Shown: one piece after another, positions 1 through 10,411 of the stretch
How positions within the stretch are numbered: the first letter of the stretch is position 1
Layout of the letters: each line of letters begins with the position of its first letter
From: Blepharisma japonicum
Taxonomy: Eukaryota > Ciliophora > Heterotrichea > Heterotrichida > Blepharismidae
Reading direction: 5' to 3'
Assembly: GCA_949751835.1 (NCBI GenBank)
Contig: CATKHK010000039.1
Location: 124,001 to 188,000, forward strand
DNA: 64,000 bases
The notes under the pieces: model-generated
What the model was told of the DNA's origin: nothing
Seen by the model: the letters and a program-made list of their open reading frames with translations, nothing else
The model's database searches: none
Made by a program: the position numbers and the translations under genes

Positions 1-736
1 TCCCAATAATACCTAAAAGAAATACTATCATTTTAGAGTAATCCAGATCTTTAGCAAATCTCAAAAAATAACTAGCACTAAGCCATGCAAAATCAGCGCA
101 CATAAGATATGAAGGGATTAAGCAATAAATTCAGCTGAGCTCTGCCTTGTAGTCAATTTTTCATATACATATAATCTGCTGTGCAATCGTTAGGAAGGAA
201 AAGCATATCCAAAAAAATGAATCCTCGCTCTGAATTAGAACAAATCTTAAGGATGCAAGAACTGACAAAACAAGTCCTGGCATCAATAAATGCCAAAGAG
301 GAGATGTAAGGGAAATATCATCAAATCCAGCATAAAAAAATCAAGCAGTTAAGCCTAATTGTAAAAATATCACAAAGTCTCTTATCAATCTTCCGATGGC
401 TTGTCTTTGCCATAGAGTGATTCCTCTTACTTTTCTGGTAATAAAATCAGATAAAATAATTATAAAAACTGTTATACAGATAATACAAATTTCTACACAA
501 AGCAATAGGACTGGTAAAAAAAGAGTGAAGTATTCCCCAATGCCATTAGCCACTTTTAAGTATAGCAATATAAGAGAGCTTCATATATGGCAAAGTATTA
601 AAATTCCTAGTAAAACATATAGAATCATATTTGCATATGGTTTACTGTCAAGTGATCTTTTGCAGATAAAACAAGACTGTCGAGTTGTGCGATTTATAAG
701 TGGACGCGTCTCTGAATTCATTAAATTAGACTCCAT
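1..736 (-). CDS. multi-pass membrane protein, 3' end outside window
   Basis: Reading TGA as Trp gives an open frame from the ATG at 736-734 down to base 1, about 245 residues, with no TAA or TAG. A TAG lies in frame just upstream of the ATG (746-748). The first ~30 residues are polar and basic (cytosolic-looking). Then come about five hydrophobic segments, roughly residues 36-58, 68-95, 116-134, 150-166 and 172-192, and further hydrophobic sequence at the edge. The order of helices and short polar loops is loosely like TMEM185-type or other polytopic eukaryotic membrane proteins, but I do not recognise the family with confidence. At least three in-frame TGA codons sit inside the frame. Confidence 0.6.
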
Positions 737-851
737 TTTAAATAGCTAACGGACTTTTGATAGCAGGTAAATTAGCCTTATATGCTTATGTATATATGTT
801 TTTGTAATTTTTTTGACAAATTAAATAATAATGCTTACAATTAAAGCTTAC

Positions 852-2105
852 TTATGAGGTTTGTAAATCTCTTTCGCATGGCCTAATGATAGCATCTTTT
901 GATAGCTTGTAAGCATAGATATCATTAAATGGCATTTGGTGTCTGTCTCCTCCAAATATATACATAATATTCCCATCTATAACAGCAGAATGCCCATCTC
1001 TTTGGTGAGGAGCGTTTCCTTTTACCCTTCCTTTTATAGGACTTGGAGGTCCATCATAGAGCGTTTTTTTCTTCATTCAAAATTTCTCTATTGTAGGTGA
1101 AGCTTCTTTTTTTCCATCTTTTTTAGATCCAGGAGCTACATTTAGTGTATGCCTTCTATGGGGAGACGCTTCGCTGTGCTTAAATTCTTCCAACTGAGCT
1201 GCAGAAACTGGATCTTTTATCTGCTGCTCATCCTGGAGCATTATCCACATATTATTTTCAAAACTATAAGAGAACATTTCATTTGTTTCTCTGTTTACAC
1301 ATTTTGTCCCGCCAAAAATTACCATTAGGTCACTATATATAACTGCGGAGTGTCCTGACCTTGCCGAAGGAATCTGCCCAGCCACTTGGACAGATTCTCA
1401 TTTATAGTTGATTAAATTTAATTTTCAAAAATCTCCTATTTGTTCTCCTTCGTCATTTAGTCCTCCAAAAATAAATAATGAATCATTATAAACCGCTGCA
1501 CTATGGTTGGATCTTGGCTCAGGTCCATTATTAGTGCTAATTTTCCTCCATTCTAATGGTGATAAATTCAGTATATATACATCATTAGTTCTTTTAGAAT
1601 ATTTAAAGCCTCCAAATACAACCATTTGAGGAATTTCATCTTTCTCATACAAGTTAGCGGTATGAGAATCAAGCGTTGGCGGCAAGCCAAGGGTTGGCGG
1701 ATCAAATTTTACAGTTTGCAGGGTATTTAAATCAATTATTCATGTAGTATCAAACTGATTAATACCATCAGTTCCGCTAAAAATGTATAAATTATCGTGA
1801 TATATAACACTGCTGTGCCTACAAATCGCTCCAATTCCAAGAATATTCAATTCTTCCCAGTGTTCCCCATCCATACTATTAAAATCAAAAACCCAAATCC
1901 CAGACTGTGTGCCTTCCCGCAAATCTTGCCCTCCAGATATAATCATCTTATGGTTCCACATAGCAGCAGAATGATAGCTTCTGCGACTAGGATGAAGACC
2001 TGTTGTTTTGACTTCTTCTCATAAAAATTCACCATTATTATGCCTATGCTTTGTATCTACTTTAAGAGTCAAAAAGTCTTGGTAGCGCAGATTTCTATTT
2101 TCCAT
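852..2105 (-). CDS. kelch-repeat protein
   Basis: A 417-residue protein starting MENRN at 2105 and ending in TAA, continuous once TGA is read as Trp (for example at 1740, 1425 and 1077). Repeated kelch blades are visible: a H-S-(S/A)-x-V/A-x-Y/W motif, then Y/F-I-F-G-G or V-V-F-G-G, recurring at a spacing of about 50 residues, at least five times. No catalytic domain is present, so this is probably a beta-propeller scaffold. An approximately 55-residue charged stretch (Glu/Lys/Ser-rich) separates the last two blades. Its start lies only 29 bp from the stop of the methyltransferase gene on the same strand. There is an in-frame TAA directly upstream of the start. Confidence 0.85.
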
Positions 2106-2134
2106 GATTTATTATTAAAGCCTATTAATTATGT

Positions 2135-2752
2135 CTATATCTTTTTTTGTAAGGTGTATAAGAAATATGGAAGTCCTCCTTTATCAAGTGTTTTCTCTAA
2201 TAAGTTCCATTTAGATGTATCCACAAATTTTCTTCTAAAATGAGGCTGGTCAAATGAAATTTGTAGTAAGTGTTTTTGGTTTTTGAGGACTTGGTATACG
2301 TTTTGATAGAACTGGGAAATTCTTGATTTTACTTCATCGCTTGGATCTCATACATCTTCAATGTCGCATTGGAGAACATCCATTGTAGCTTTGTCTATGA
2401 CAGCGTCAAATTCTTCTGGATTGAAAGCCATATTGAGCATATTCATAACTAGTCACCTCATTTCTGGCTTGTCTTGATGCTTTTCTTGCATTTTTTCGAT
2501 GACTATTTGAGAGATATCTATGTTTGTTATGTTTCTATATCCATCGAGATACAGATCTTCACTAAACTTGGAGTTTCCACATCCAAGAACTAAGATCTTG
2601 TCATCATGTGTAATATACGGTGAAATATCTTCTTTAACTTGAGGATATCTTAGAAGCCAATCGTAGGTCTCTTCGTTTTCATAGCGTCTTTCCCAATACT
2701 CTTTGTTCTAAGTAAAAGATACTAAATATTCTGAATTATTTTCAGGTTCCAT
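2135..2752 (-). CDS. EEF1AKMT4/METTL13-like methyltransferase
   Basis: Two exons, 2752-2723 and 2707-2135, joined across a 15-nt intron, give 200 residues ending in TAG. The spliced N-terminus reads through N-K-E-Y-W-E-R-R-Y, the typical opening of the EEF1A-lysine methyltransferase 4 / METTL13 family. The SAM-binding motif I is I-L-V-L-G-C-G-N-S-K-F-S, followed by N-I-D-I-S and the motif D-A-V-I-D-K-A-T-M-D, all characteristic of this seven-beta-strand family. Two Trp codons are TGA, including one in the R-W-L-V-M-N segment. The substrate is probably a translation elongation factor lysine, by family analogy only. Without splicing the frame hits TAG at codon 15. Confidence 0.85.
2708..2722 (-). 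other. 15-nt intron (methyltransferase gene)
   Basis: On the minus strand this reads GTATCTTTTACTTAG. It is a phase 0 intron, so its terminal TAG is an in-frame stop if retained. Removing it joins Leu10 to the conserved N-K-E-Y-W motif. Confidence 0.88.
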
Positions 2753-2964
2753 AGTTCTTCAATAGTAAAATTATTGTATTAATATAATAAAAGTTAGTAA
2801 TAGAAATTAATGAGCTTTGTTTCTCATTTCTATATGTGAAAATTTTGATATTTATGAATTTATCAAATTAAAAAATTTACTGAAGGGAATAAATAATTAC
2901 TTATTTAGCGTAAAAATGCGAACCTATACAATTGCAAGTAAATTATCAAGATAATTAAATTATT

Positions 2965-3366
2965 TTACCTTCTGCTTTTTTTGAATTCGTCATGCTTCTT
3001 GTGCTTGCTTTTCTCATGGTGTTTTCTTTCATTTCTCTCAGTTGATGATGATTTTCTTTCTTTTTTCTTGGCAATTATTTGTTGCATTTGCTGTTCTTTC
3101 TCGAAAATCTTGTTTTGCCTCAAAGCGATTTGGTTCAACAAGAACTCATTCCAACTTTCTTCATCAAAATCAAAATTAAACCAGTCAGAAATATTAGCTC
3201 CAGGGATTAGCCAAGGTTTTTCAGTCACTTCAAGAGCGACAGGCTTATAATTATCGCCTACATACTGATAAAGTTTTTTCCTGTACTCCATCCATTGCTC
3301 TATAGTGTAATCATTGCATTCACCCCAATAGATCTTTACCTCGGTATCTTCCTCCTCTTCAGACAT
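2965..3366 (-). CDS. FIP1: FIP1-like pre-mRNA 3'-end processing factor
   Basis: A 133-residue protein ending in TAA. Residues about 49-72 are the Fip1 motif: K-P-W-L-I-P-G-A-N-I-S-D-W-F-N-F, followed by acidic residues and a Trp. This matches the conserved K-P-W-x-x-P-G-A-x-x-x-D-Y/W-F-N-Y/F core that binds poly(A) polymerase/CPSF30 in other eukaryotes. The N-terminus is very acidic. The last ~35 residues are rich in Lys, Arg, Glu and His, as in the RD/RE-rich tails of FIP1 proteins. It is shorter than animal or yeast FIP1, with little beyond the core motif. The role is cleavage and polyadenylation in the nucleus. Confidence 0.9.
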   Translation of the reverse strand: MSEEEEDTEVKIYWGECNDYTIEQWMEYRKKLYQYVGDNYKPVALEVTEKPWLIPGANISDWFNFDFDEESWNEFLLNQIALRQNKIFEKEQQMQQIIAKKKERKSSSTERNERKHHEKSKHKKHDEFKKSRR

Positions 3367-3455
3367 ATAAATGTCATTTAAGAAAATAATTTTAATTTGC
3401 TAAAAAATATTAGAGAAATATATATACGTCAATTAAACAGTTTATTTGGTGAGAG

Positions 3456-6167
3456 CTAAAATTCGCTGTCCCAATGATCTGAGCCAGCTTTGAGGCTGAT
3501 TCGTTTTTTGCCATTCAGAGGCATGCCTTCTCCTTCTTGTCTTCTGATTGTTTCTTGAAGACCTATAGATGACTTTAAAGCTAATTGAATTTCTTTGGTG
3601 AGATTTGGAAGCTTAGCCTTGTAAGGAGCTTTTAACTGTCTCATTAAAAGCTTATCCCATTCCACATTTTCTAACCAGCAGTGAGTTTTCAAATTCTCAA
3701 TTCCACCTTTTACCCTGGATGATGGATTTTTACTTAAAAGCTGTTCTATTAACGGCTTGGCTGGAAGATTTTTTTGGATCCAAGGAGGATAAACAATTTT
3801 CCTTGCCAAAATACATTCATAAATTAAATAAGGATCTTCTTCATTCTCTCCAAATGGTACATTCCCACATAAAAATTCAAACAATATGATTCCCAAGCTC
3901 CAATAATCAGCTGTAATTTCATATCCTTTTCCAGTGATTATTTCTGGTGCCATATAATGTGGTGTTCCTACAACTGTATAAGTCCTCCCAGACAATATTT
4001 TGGCAGTTCCAAAATCAATTAACTTGAGGTATCCCTCATCATCAACCATAATATTTTCTGGCTTAAGATCTCTATAAATTATTTCCCTTTCGTGCAGATG
4101 CTCAAGAATGATTACAAGACTGGCAGTGAAAAATTTCGCATCATAGTCAGACACAAGCCCCATTTCCCTCAAGACGTCGAATAAATCAAGACCTTTTACG
4201 TATTCTAATAGAAAATATAGTCTGTTTTGATCTTTAAAAGTTCGGATTAGTTTTAATATAAAAGTGTGATCAACTGTCATCATAATGTTTCGCTCTAATA
4301 AAATGCTGTCTTGGAGATGATACTTATTTACCTTCTCTCTGCTTACTGTTTTCAGAGCATAAAGAGCACTGGTGGCTTTGTGGACTGTGAGAAAGACGTT
4401 GCCATACATTCCTTTGCCAATTAATTTTACAGGCAAAAGGTCAGAGAGTTCGACATTGCTGTCTTGAAGCTGAATTCGTTTATGAAGGATTGATCTGATC
4501 CCTTCGTCAATTATTGAAGCAAAATCGCTTTTCTTTAATACCCAACAAGTGACGCTTCCTTTTGATTTTACAGTAGCTGTTCGAGGATCGTTAAAAAGCA
4601 ACGATCGTTCACCAAAGTAGTCAAGCTTTGTGATAGATCTGACCATTTGATGATCGATTCAGACTTCGACTGTGCCAGACTTTATAATAAAAAAAGAATC
4701 ACCAATTGTCCCTTGCTCTACAATGAGCTGCTCGTCATTAAATTCTTCAACGGTAAGCTTTTCTATTATTTCATTAAGCTTGTCTCTTCCTAGTTCTCGA
4801 AAAAGCTGGATTTTTTTTATTACAGCCAAAATTTTATTATTGGAAGTAGCCTTTATGAACTTTCCGCCGATACATTCATAAAATCGAGTACCTGAAATGA
4901 AAGCAATATCAGTGTCTTCATCTGCAATAATATTTCCTTCGTAAGTGCCTGTATTTTCATTAGCAACAGCTTCATCACCTAAGCAGCCGAATTTTTCTAT
5001 ACTAAAGCTACTTGTAGATACTTTGCCTTTTAATATCAGAATTAGCAGAGAATTTTTGGGGGTATCTGCAGCAACGATGATATCTCCTTGTGTATAAGAT
5101 TTAATCTCCATCACACTGATCAGACTTTTCATATTTTCTGGTGAAAGTTTCTGCAAAAATTCGCTTTGGTCAAAAGCAATCTTCAAAGAATTACTATAGA
5201 TCACCTGCCTAAGGTTGTTTCCAAGAACTTTATTTAGTTTTTTGCTCCCTATTGCAATACACTTTACACTACTATTAGCTACCACAGTAGCTGTTCTTGG
5301 TGATGAGTACAGTAAAGCTTGTTCACCAAAATATTCTCCTTTTTCTAATCTTCTTACAGGCTGATCTTGGATATAACAAGTGACTGACCCTTCTTTAATT
5401 ATATATAGTAGTTCTCCAGGGTCCCCTTCATTTACAATATGGTCTCCTTCTGCATATTCAAATCTCGAAAAAGCTGCTGCTAAAGCATCTTTTTGTTTTT
5501 GGGTTAATATATGAAATATCGGGATGCTCTGCAGGAAAGATTTATTTTCAATGTAATATGATTTATTTAAGGTCTCCAACGATTTTCTAAACGTTTTTCT
5601 GTCAATTCCTCACATGCAGGTAGGCTTAGAAGTTCTTGCTGATGCCGTTCTTAAAGAGTCATGAAGTAGTGCAATGTCCCCAAAGCTGTCCCCGGCACCC
5701 AATGTATTTATTAAATTCCCATTGATCAATAACTCTACCTCCCCGCTTGCAATTACAAAAAAATTATGTCCAGGCTGGTTTTGTTCAAAAATAATTTCTG
5801 ATTGGCCGAGCTGAAAATGCCTCATTTCTTGTATAACAGAATAACTAAAATCTCTTCTCAGTCCATTGAATACGAAATGTTTTGACAATGAGTCAAGTAT
5901 TAGCTTGATATCTTTCGGGGTTTTTGGTTTATCAGTAATTACAGCTGTCGGAGCATCAAAAGTGACTATTGTTTGCTGCTTTCGGCGGATTTCAAACCCT
6001 TTTCTTCGGATTTGAGATCGTGGGGTATTTTCTCCATTGGATAGTATGGACTTGTTTTCTTCTAAATATGAACGTTTTGGCTCTTCTAGTAGCAATAAAT
6101 TTGGTTTTTTTGGAGGATCATTGTTCGCAGGCTGAACAGTTGAGGAAGAATCAAGGCAATTTCCCAT
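3456..6167 (-). CDS. PKG: cGMP-dependent protein kinase (PKG), four CNB domains
   Basis: 903 residues ending in TAG, continuous when TGA at 5610 and 4659 is read as Trp. The N-terminus is M-G-N-C, suggesting myristoylation of Gly2 and possible acylation of Cys4, hence membrane attachment. Four cyclic-nucleotide-binding domains follow. Phosphate-binding cassettes F-G-(D/E)-x-(A/S)-L-L-x(4)-R-T-A are visible near residues 162-176, 280-293 and 518-531; the third domain, about 330-430, lacks the cassette Arg. The kinase domain is about 577-830: G-K-G-M-Y-G-N-V loop, Lys606, Y-R-D-L-K-P-E-N with Asp700, D-F-G at 718 and A-P-E near 740. A short AGC-type tail ends W-D-S-E-F. Four CNBs with a degenerate third one is the layout known from alveolate PKGs. 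Confidence 0.93.
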
Positions 6168-6220
6168 ATAATGAAAACTTAAAATGGATTATGACGGATT
6201 CTTATATATAGCAAAAAATA

Positions 6221-6820
6221 TTAATTTTTATCATTCCAAATCTGCTTCAGCTGATTTCTCAGCACTACTTTGGTATCTGGATTTTTTTCTTTAAACATTT
6301 CCAATAATTTTCCTTGGTAAGAACTCCCTATATTCAAAGAATTTCTTTTACTGCTTAATCCTAACGGCTGCTGAATATTTCCTGTAGTTAAAGCAAAAAT
6401 TCCGGAGAGTTCTTCTTCTTTTGGTAAACTTTTCGTCCTGAGTTCTGATGCAAGTGGCAAAGTTGTGTTTAGTTTTTTATTTTTAATGTTCCATGAAAGT
6501 GTTGAACTATACCTTTTTCCATCCTTTATTTTGGCTTTTCTAGAACCCAAAAACTCAACTTTTGTTTCTTTTTCTTTGCTTATCTTAAATTCTCTACTTT
6601 TAATTTCAGCTCTTTGCTTTTCTACTTTTTTCTTAAGATCGATAAACATTTTGGCACGCTTATCAATTTCCTCTTGTGAATGATTATACGGAAATAGCGT
6701 TTTTAAATCGATTTTTCTTCGGGTTTTTGTAACTGGTGCTGTTTCAGACCTATCTGAGTGCTTAATATAAGTATCAAATGTATGATCAACAAAAGAACTT
6801 GCAAAGGTTCGCCACATCAT
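6221..6820 (-). CDS. unknown Lys-rich protein
   Basis: 199 residues, from MMWRTF at 6820 to TAA at 6221, with an in-frame TAA immediately upstream. I do not recognise a family. Residues about 50-80 form a charged helix that could be coiled coil; the rest is rich in Lys, Ser and Glu and looks disordered. It sits 53 bp upstream of the PKG gene start on the same strand. A cytoskeletal or basal-body role would be a guess only. Confidence 0.65.
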   Translation of the reverse strand: MMWRTFASSFVDHTFDTYIKHSDRSETAPVTKTRRKIDLKTLFPYNHSQEEIDKRAKMFIDLKKKVEKQRAEIKSREFKISKEKETKVEFLGSRKAKIKDGKRYSSTLSWNIKNKKLNTTLPLASELRTKSLPKEEELSGIFALTTGNIQQPLGLSSKRNSLNIGSSYQGKLLEMFKEKNPDTKVVLRNQLKQIWNDKN

Positions 6821-6928
6821 TTATCTGAATTTACCATTTTCAGCAGCAATACCAATTAAATTTTAGTGGCTCCTGAGATCAGGCTTGTAGGAATGATTAT
6901 TTTTTAAGTGAAATTTACCATTAATAAT

Positions 6929-7393
6929 TTAGTTATTGGGTATAAGGACATTATAGCACTCTAAAGAACAATAAGGCTCCAAAGTTTTGGGAAGACGATA
7001 CCTGGCTGTTTTCCCACACTTGCATACCGGCGGTGTTTTTTCTACTGGCTTACTTTGGAGATAAAGCTTTTTTATAACTTGCATTGATGGAGCTTTTAAT
7101 ATGCTCATACTACCTTTGCTTTGATAAACGATAACAGGTGGCAAAAGAGCTGGCTTTTGATTGTTTGCTTTATCATGGTTGCGTTTATTTTCTTTTTTCT
7201 TCTTCTTAGAGCCAGCAATAATTTTATCAATTAAATTCTGGTTCATTTTCTGTTGCTTGCATTTTCTTTTGCGAGGAGCGGATGGGTCTTGGTTAGTAGA
7301 TGTCGAGGAATTTTCAGACTTAGATTCTTCTTCTAAATTAGGCGATCTTCGCTTGATAGGAAGAAAAGTTTCTGATAAGGCAGTTTCATCCAT
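6929..7393 (-). CDS. INO80B/Ies2-like zf-HIT protein
   Basis: 154 residues ending in TAA. The C-terminus carries a compact cysteine motif: Cys124 and Cys126, then A-R-Y-R-L-P-K-T-L-E-P-Y, then Cys142-S-L-E-Cys146-Y. This resembles the HIT-type zinc finger at the end of INO80 complex subunit B (PAPA-1/Ies2). The middle is strongly basic with runs of Lys, as in the PAPA-1 region, and looks like a nuclear localisation signal. The N-terminus is acidic and Ser-rich. It would act in chromatin remodelling if the assignment is right. Only half of a canonical zf-HIT is evident, so other small zinc-binding nuclear proteins remain possible. Confidence 0.65.
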   Translation of the reverse strand: MDETALSETFLPIKRRSPNLEEESKSENSSTSTNQDPSAPRKRKCKQQKMNQNLIDKIIAGSKKKKKENKRNHDKANNQKPALLPPVIVYQSKGSMSILKAPSMQVIKKLYLQSKPVEKTPPVCKCGKTARYRLPKTLEPYCSLECYNVLIPNN

Positions 7394-7683
7394 ACTGTGC
7401 TGTTGTTTATAAATCCCAAGCTACCCCCCAGTTTTGGTTCCTTTTTTATTTAGACTTCGTCTTTGATAAAAATTTAAGTTAAATATGGAGTCTTTATATG
7501 AGTTGATTATTGTAAAAACTGGTTATCTGTTCCAAAAAACCTTTAAAAATTAAATTATTAGCTAATGCTGTTTATGATATTTATTTTAAATCCGATAAAT
7601 AATGAGCATTTAGAAATCTAAAAATAACGGAAATAAAATACAAAAAGCAATTCTTGGTTGATTTACATTAAACAAGATGTTTA

Positions 7684-8307
7684 TTAATTAAAGAAGTTAT
7701 TCACATTCTGACTTACTTGAGATCTCAAAGCATAATTTTTGTATTTTTCTTGTTTCAATTGTTCGCATAAAGCTTCATATTCGTCCTCGATTGCTTTTTT
7801 TGCCAAAAATCTACTATGCAATTTCAAGACAGCTTTTTTCAGCATTGAGGTGTCATTATTAAGAATTCCTATTTGTCTTTCTAGCTCTTTGTTTTCATTA
7901 TACATAGTTGAAGAAGAAACCTCAGAAATCTGACTGGTGTGCTTTTTCATATAAGCTTGAACCATTCTTGAAGCATCTTCCATAGAAGTGACTTGCTTGA
8001 GACTTTGTACGAGATTTGTGGCATAGGCATACGTACACTCATCGATTGCTTTGTCTCTATCCTTCCTTTGGAGAAGGGTGATGCTGGAGTCCAAATTATT
8101 GCAAGTGACCTCAAGAGCTGAAAGCAGTTCTTCCCGGCCTTTGCGTGGAAAAAGGGAGTATAATCTTATTAAATTTTCATTGAGTGACTGACTGCCAAAA
8201 TCAATTACTTGTGAGCATGGCTCAGGATCCGATTTGAATGTGCGCTTGTACTTAAAATCTTCATGATCTTGCTCGATTCTTAGACGCTTACCGATTTCTA
8301 TTGCCAT
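7684..8307 (-). CDS. CUE-domain-like coiled-coil protein
   Basis: 207 residues ending in TAA. Residues 43-80 (N-E-N-L-I-R-L-Y-S-L-F-P, then helices with L-L-S-A-L-E and S-I-T-L-L) look like a CUE/UBA-type ubiquitin-binding three-helix fold, as in a plant family of CUE proteins with a C-terminal coiled coil. Residues about 130-195 are heptad-like with charged and Leu residues. The N-terminus is basic and polar. No enzyme motif is present. The family match rests on the helix-one F-P motif and overall layout, so confidence in function is modest; the gene itself is clear. Confidence 0.65.
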   Translation of the reverse strand: MAIEIGKRLRIEQDHEDFKYKRTFKSDPEPCSQVIDFGSQSLNENLIRLYSLFPRKGREELLSALEVTCNNLDSSITLLQRKDRDKAIDECTYAYATNLVQSLKQVTSMEDASRMVQAYMKKHTSQISEVSSSTMYNENKELERQIGILNNDTSMLKKAVLKLHSRFLAKKAIEDEYEALCEQLKQEKYKNYALRSQVSQNVNNFFN

Positions 8308-8437
8308 TTATTAAACAAAAATTTTAATCGTCAATGGAATTCGTAATTGTATAAACTGGAATTATTTTTTTTTTGTAGCTGCATATTAAGATTATTTGTT
8401 TTAGATACTTGTGGATTGGTTCTAGTAAGAATTTTAA

Positions 8438-10411
8438 TTATTTTTTTTCAAAGCTCTGAAATGTAGATGTATCTTCAGCTCGGTCATAGAGAAGCAGACC
8501 TTTCAAGCTACCAATAATTGATATTTTATCATTTTCTATATGTGAATTGTTAGAGTAAAACAACTCTGCATCTGGCAAAGGATTTTTAGATGCAAATTGG
8601 TTTGTGCTTATATTTCACGAATAAATGTCTTTTGATAGAAATCCTCTTTCTCTTTTCCCACCAAAAATTAAGATTTCTTCAGGTGAAGAAGCTACAATTC
8701 CGACTCCTCCCATGAAATCAGGCAAAATAATGTCAAGAAGAGTTCAATTTGAGTTCTCATATCTCTCTATTGAGTTCAATAGCTCCCAATGTCCGTTTTG
8801 ATCAGAAGATCCTCCTACCACATAGATAGTATCATTTACATTGATTGCTGATGCAATTTCTCTAGGTTTTTGAAGGCTTGCTATTAATTCCCAACTTTCA
8901 TTTCTGTATACTTCGACGCTACTAATTGCTTTTTTTGTTTCTGTATTTCTCCCACCAATACAAAATACATCTTCACCAAGTTTCACCATGCAATGCCAAG
9001 CTCTTGGCTCATTCATTTGCCTTAACTTAATTGTGGAATGGGCTGCTATGTCTATTTTATAAGCACATTTTGAGTTTTTAAGTCCTCCAGCCAAGAAAAT
9101 TAAAGTATCATATAGTAGAATGGCTCTTGAAGAATGCTGAAATCTGCAATTAGTAACTATTCTTTGACGGCTTTCATTTATATGATATATAATAGCTTCT
9201 CCTGCTTTTTCAGATAAGTTAAAAATAATAGGAGTTGAAAATATAGGTGGAGGAATGCGGCTTGGGATTCCTCTTCTATTTGAATCATTTATATGAGATA
9301 TTTGTGAAACTAACTCAGGTTCCTCAGCTTCTAGTACAGCATTAATTGTTCTAACAAGATGCAATCTTAGCTGTATGAAATCATATCTCCTTGATTCTTC
9401 AACTTCAAGCATAAGACTAAATATTTTTTTGAGTTTGTCTGAATAATTTAATTTTGAGATCGCCAGAGAAATTTTAGCTTGCAATCTATCCAAGCCTTGC
9501 TCTAAGTTATTCAAATCGACAGGCTTTTCAAGAGAAGCTATATGCATAAAAGTCAATCCTAGAGAATAAACGTCAGATTTTATTGGGTTGTGTCTGGTTG
9601 TCCCGGTTACGTTTATCCCTTTGATAATATCCAGATAAGCTTTAAATAGCGCAGGGCTGAAATAAATAACAGTTCCAGCGATTTGATATGTTTTTGTTAC
9701 AAGCGCAGACTCTTGTCTTGACTCTCCAAAATCCCCAATTTTCATTCTTCCTTGGCTTGTCATAAACAAGTTTCTAGGCTTGATGTCCCCATGAACCAAG
9801 TTTTTTTCTTGCAGAAATGCAAAAGCGTCAATCAATTCTGTCATGTGATGCAAAAGTTCTTCTTCTGGCCAAGGGTTGCTTTTTGCTCTTCTGCTATCAA
9901 TATCATTTTCTACATCTCCAAACTCAGAATATTCCATCACGATAACGAACTTAAATCTATCCTTCACAGCCATATCTCTAAATGCACAAACGCAGCCGCA
10001 TATATTTGGATGTTTCATAGACAGCTGGTACTCTGCTTCCTGCCTTCTTTTATTATATTCTCCTTCATTCCTGCAATGCATTATTTTAATAGCCACTTTG
10101 TCAGGAATCCCTTTAATATTTCCTTCTCATACTTCAGTTGAACCTTCAGGAGACTGATAAATATTTCTATTTAAGGCTAGCCCTTCCATTGTATTTATTC
10201 TGTCGATGGTTTGGCCAGGATCAAAAGCAATTGGCTTGAATTCTGCAATATCAACTATTTTGTGATACAAGTTACGATTTGATAATTTATGTTTCTTAAC
10301 ATGCTGAGGGCATAGCCGAATATAAAAGCATAGACAAACAAATTTGGCTTCTTCGTTGCATCTTTTTTGTTCGCAGAATGGCTTTCCTCCCATTTTATTA
10401 TTAGTTAGCAT
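8438..10411 (-). CDS. zinc finger / protein kinase / kelch fusion
   Basis: 657 residues, ATG at 10411-10409 to TAA at 8440-8438, continuous with TGA as Trp (for example at 10127 and 8744). Residues 13-45 have a B-box-like Cys/His pattern (C-x4-C-x7-C-x-C ... L-C-x-x-H-V-x-x-H). A kinase domain of about residues 90-335 follows: V-A-I-K with Lys109, H-G-D-I-K-P-R-N at 207-214 (Gly replaces the Arg of HRD), and G-D-F-G. The A-P-E motif is replaced by S-P-A. The last ~280 residues hold at least four kelch blades with I/F-x-G-G motifs. A second ATG at 10393-10391 (M-G-G-K-P-F) could be the true start and would expose an N-terminal Gly. The stop of the upstream gene directly abuts the first ATG. 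Confidence 0.85.

Noticed and set aside
396-749. Plus-strand frame opposite the first membrane protein
   Set aside because: Antisense to a gene with clear membrane helices; no recognisable domain.
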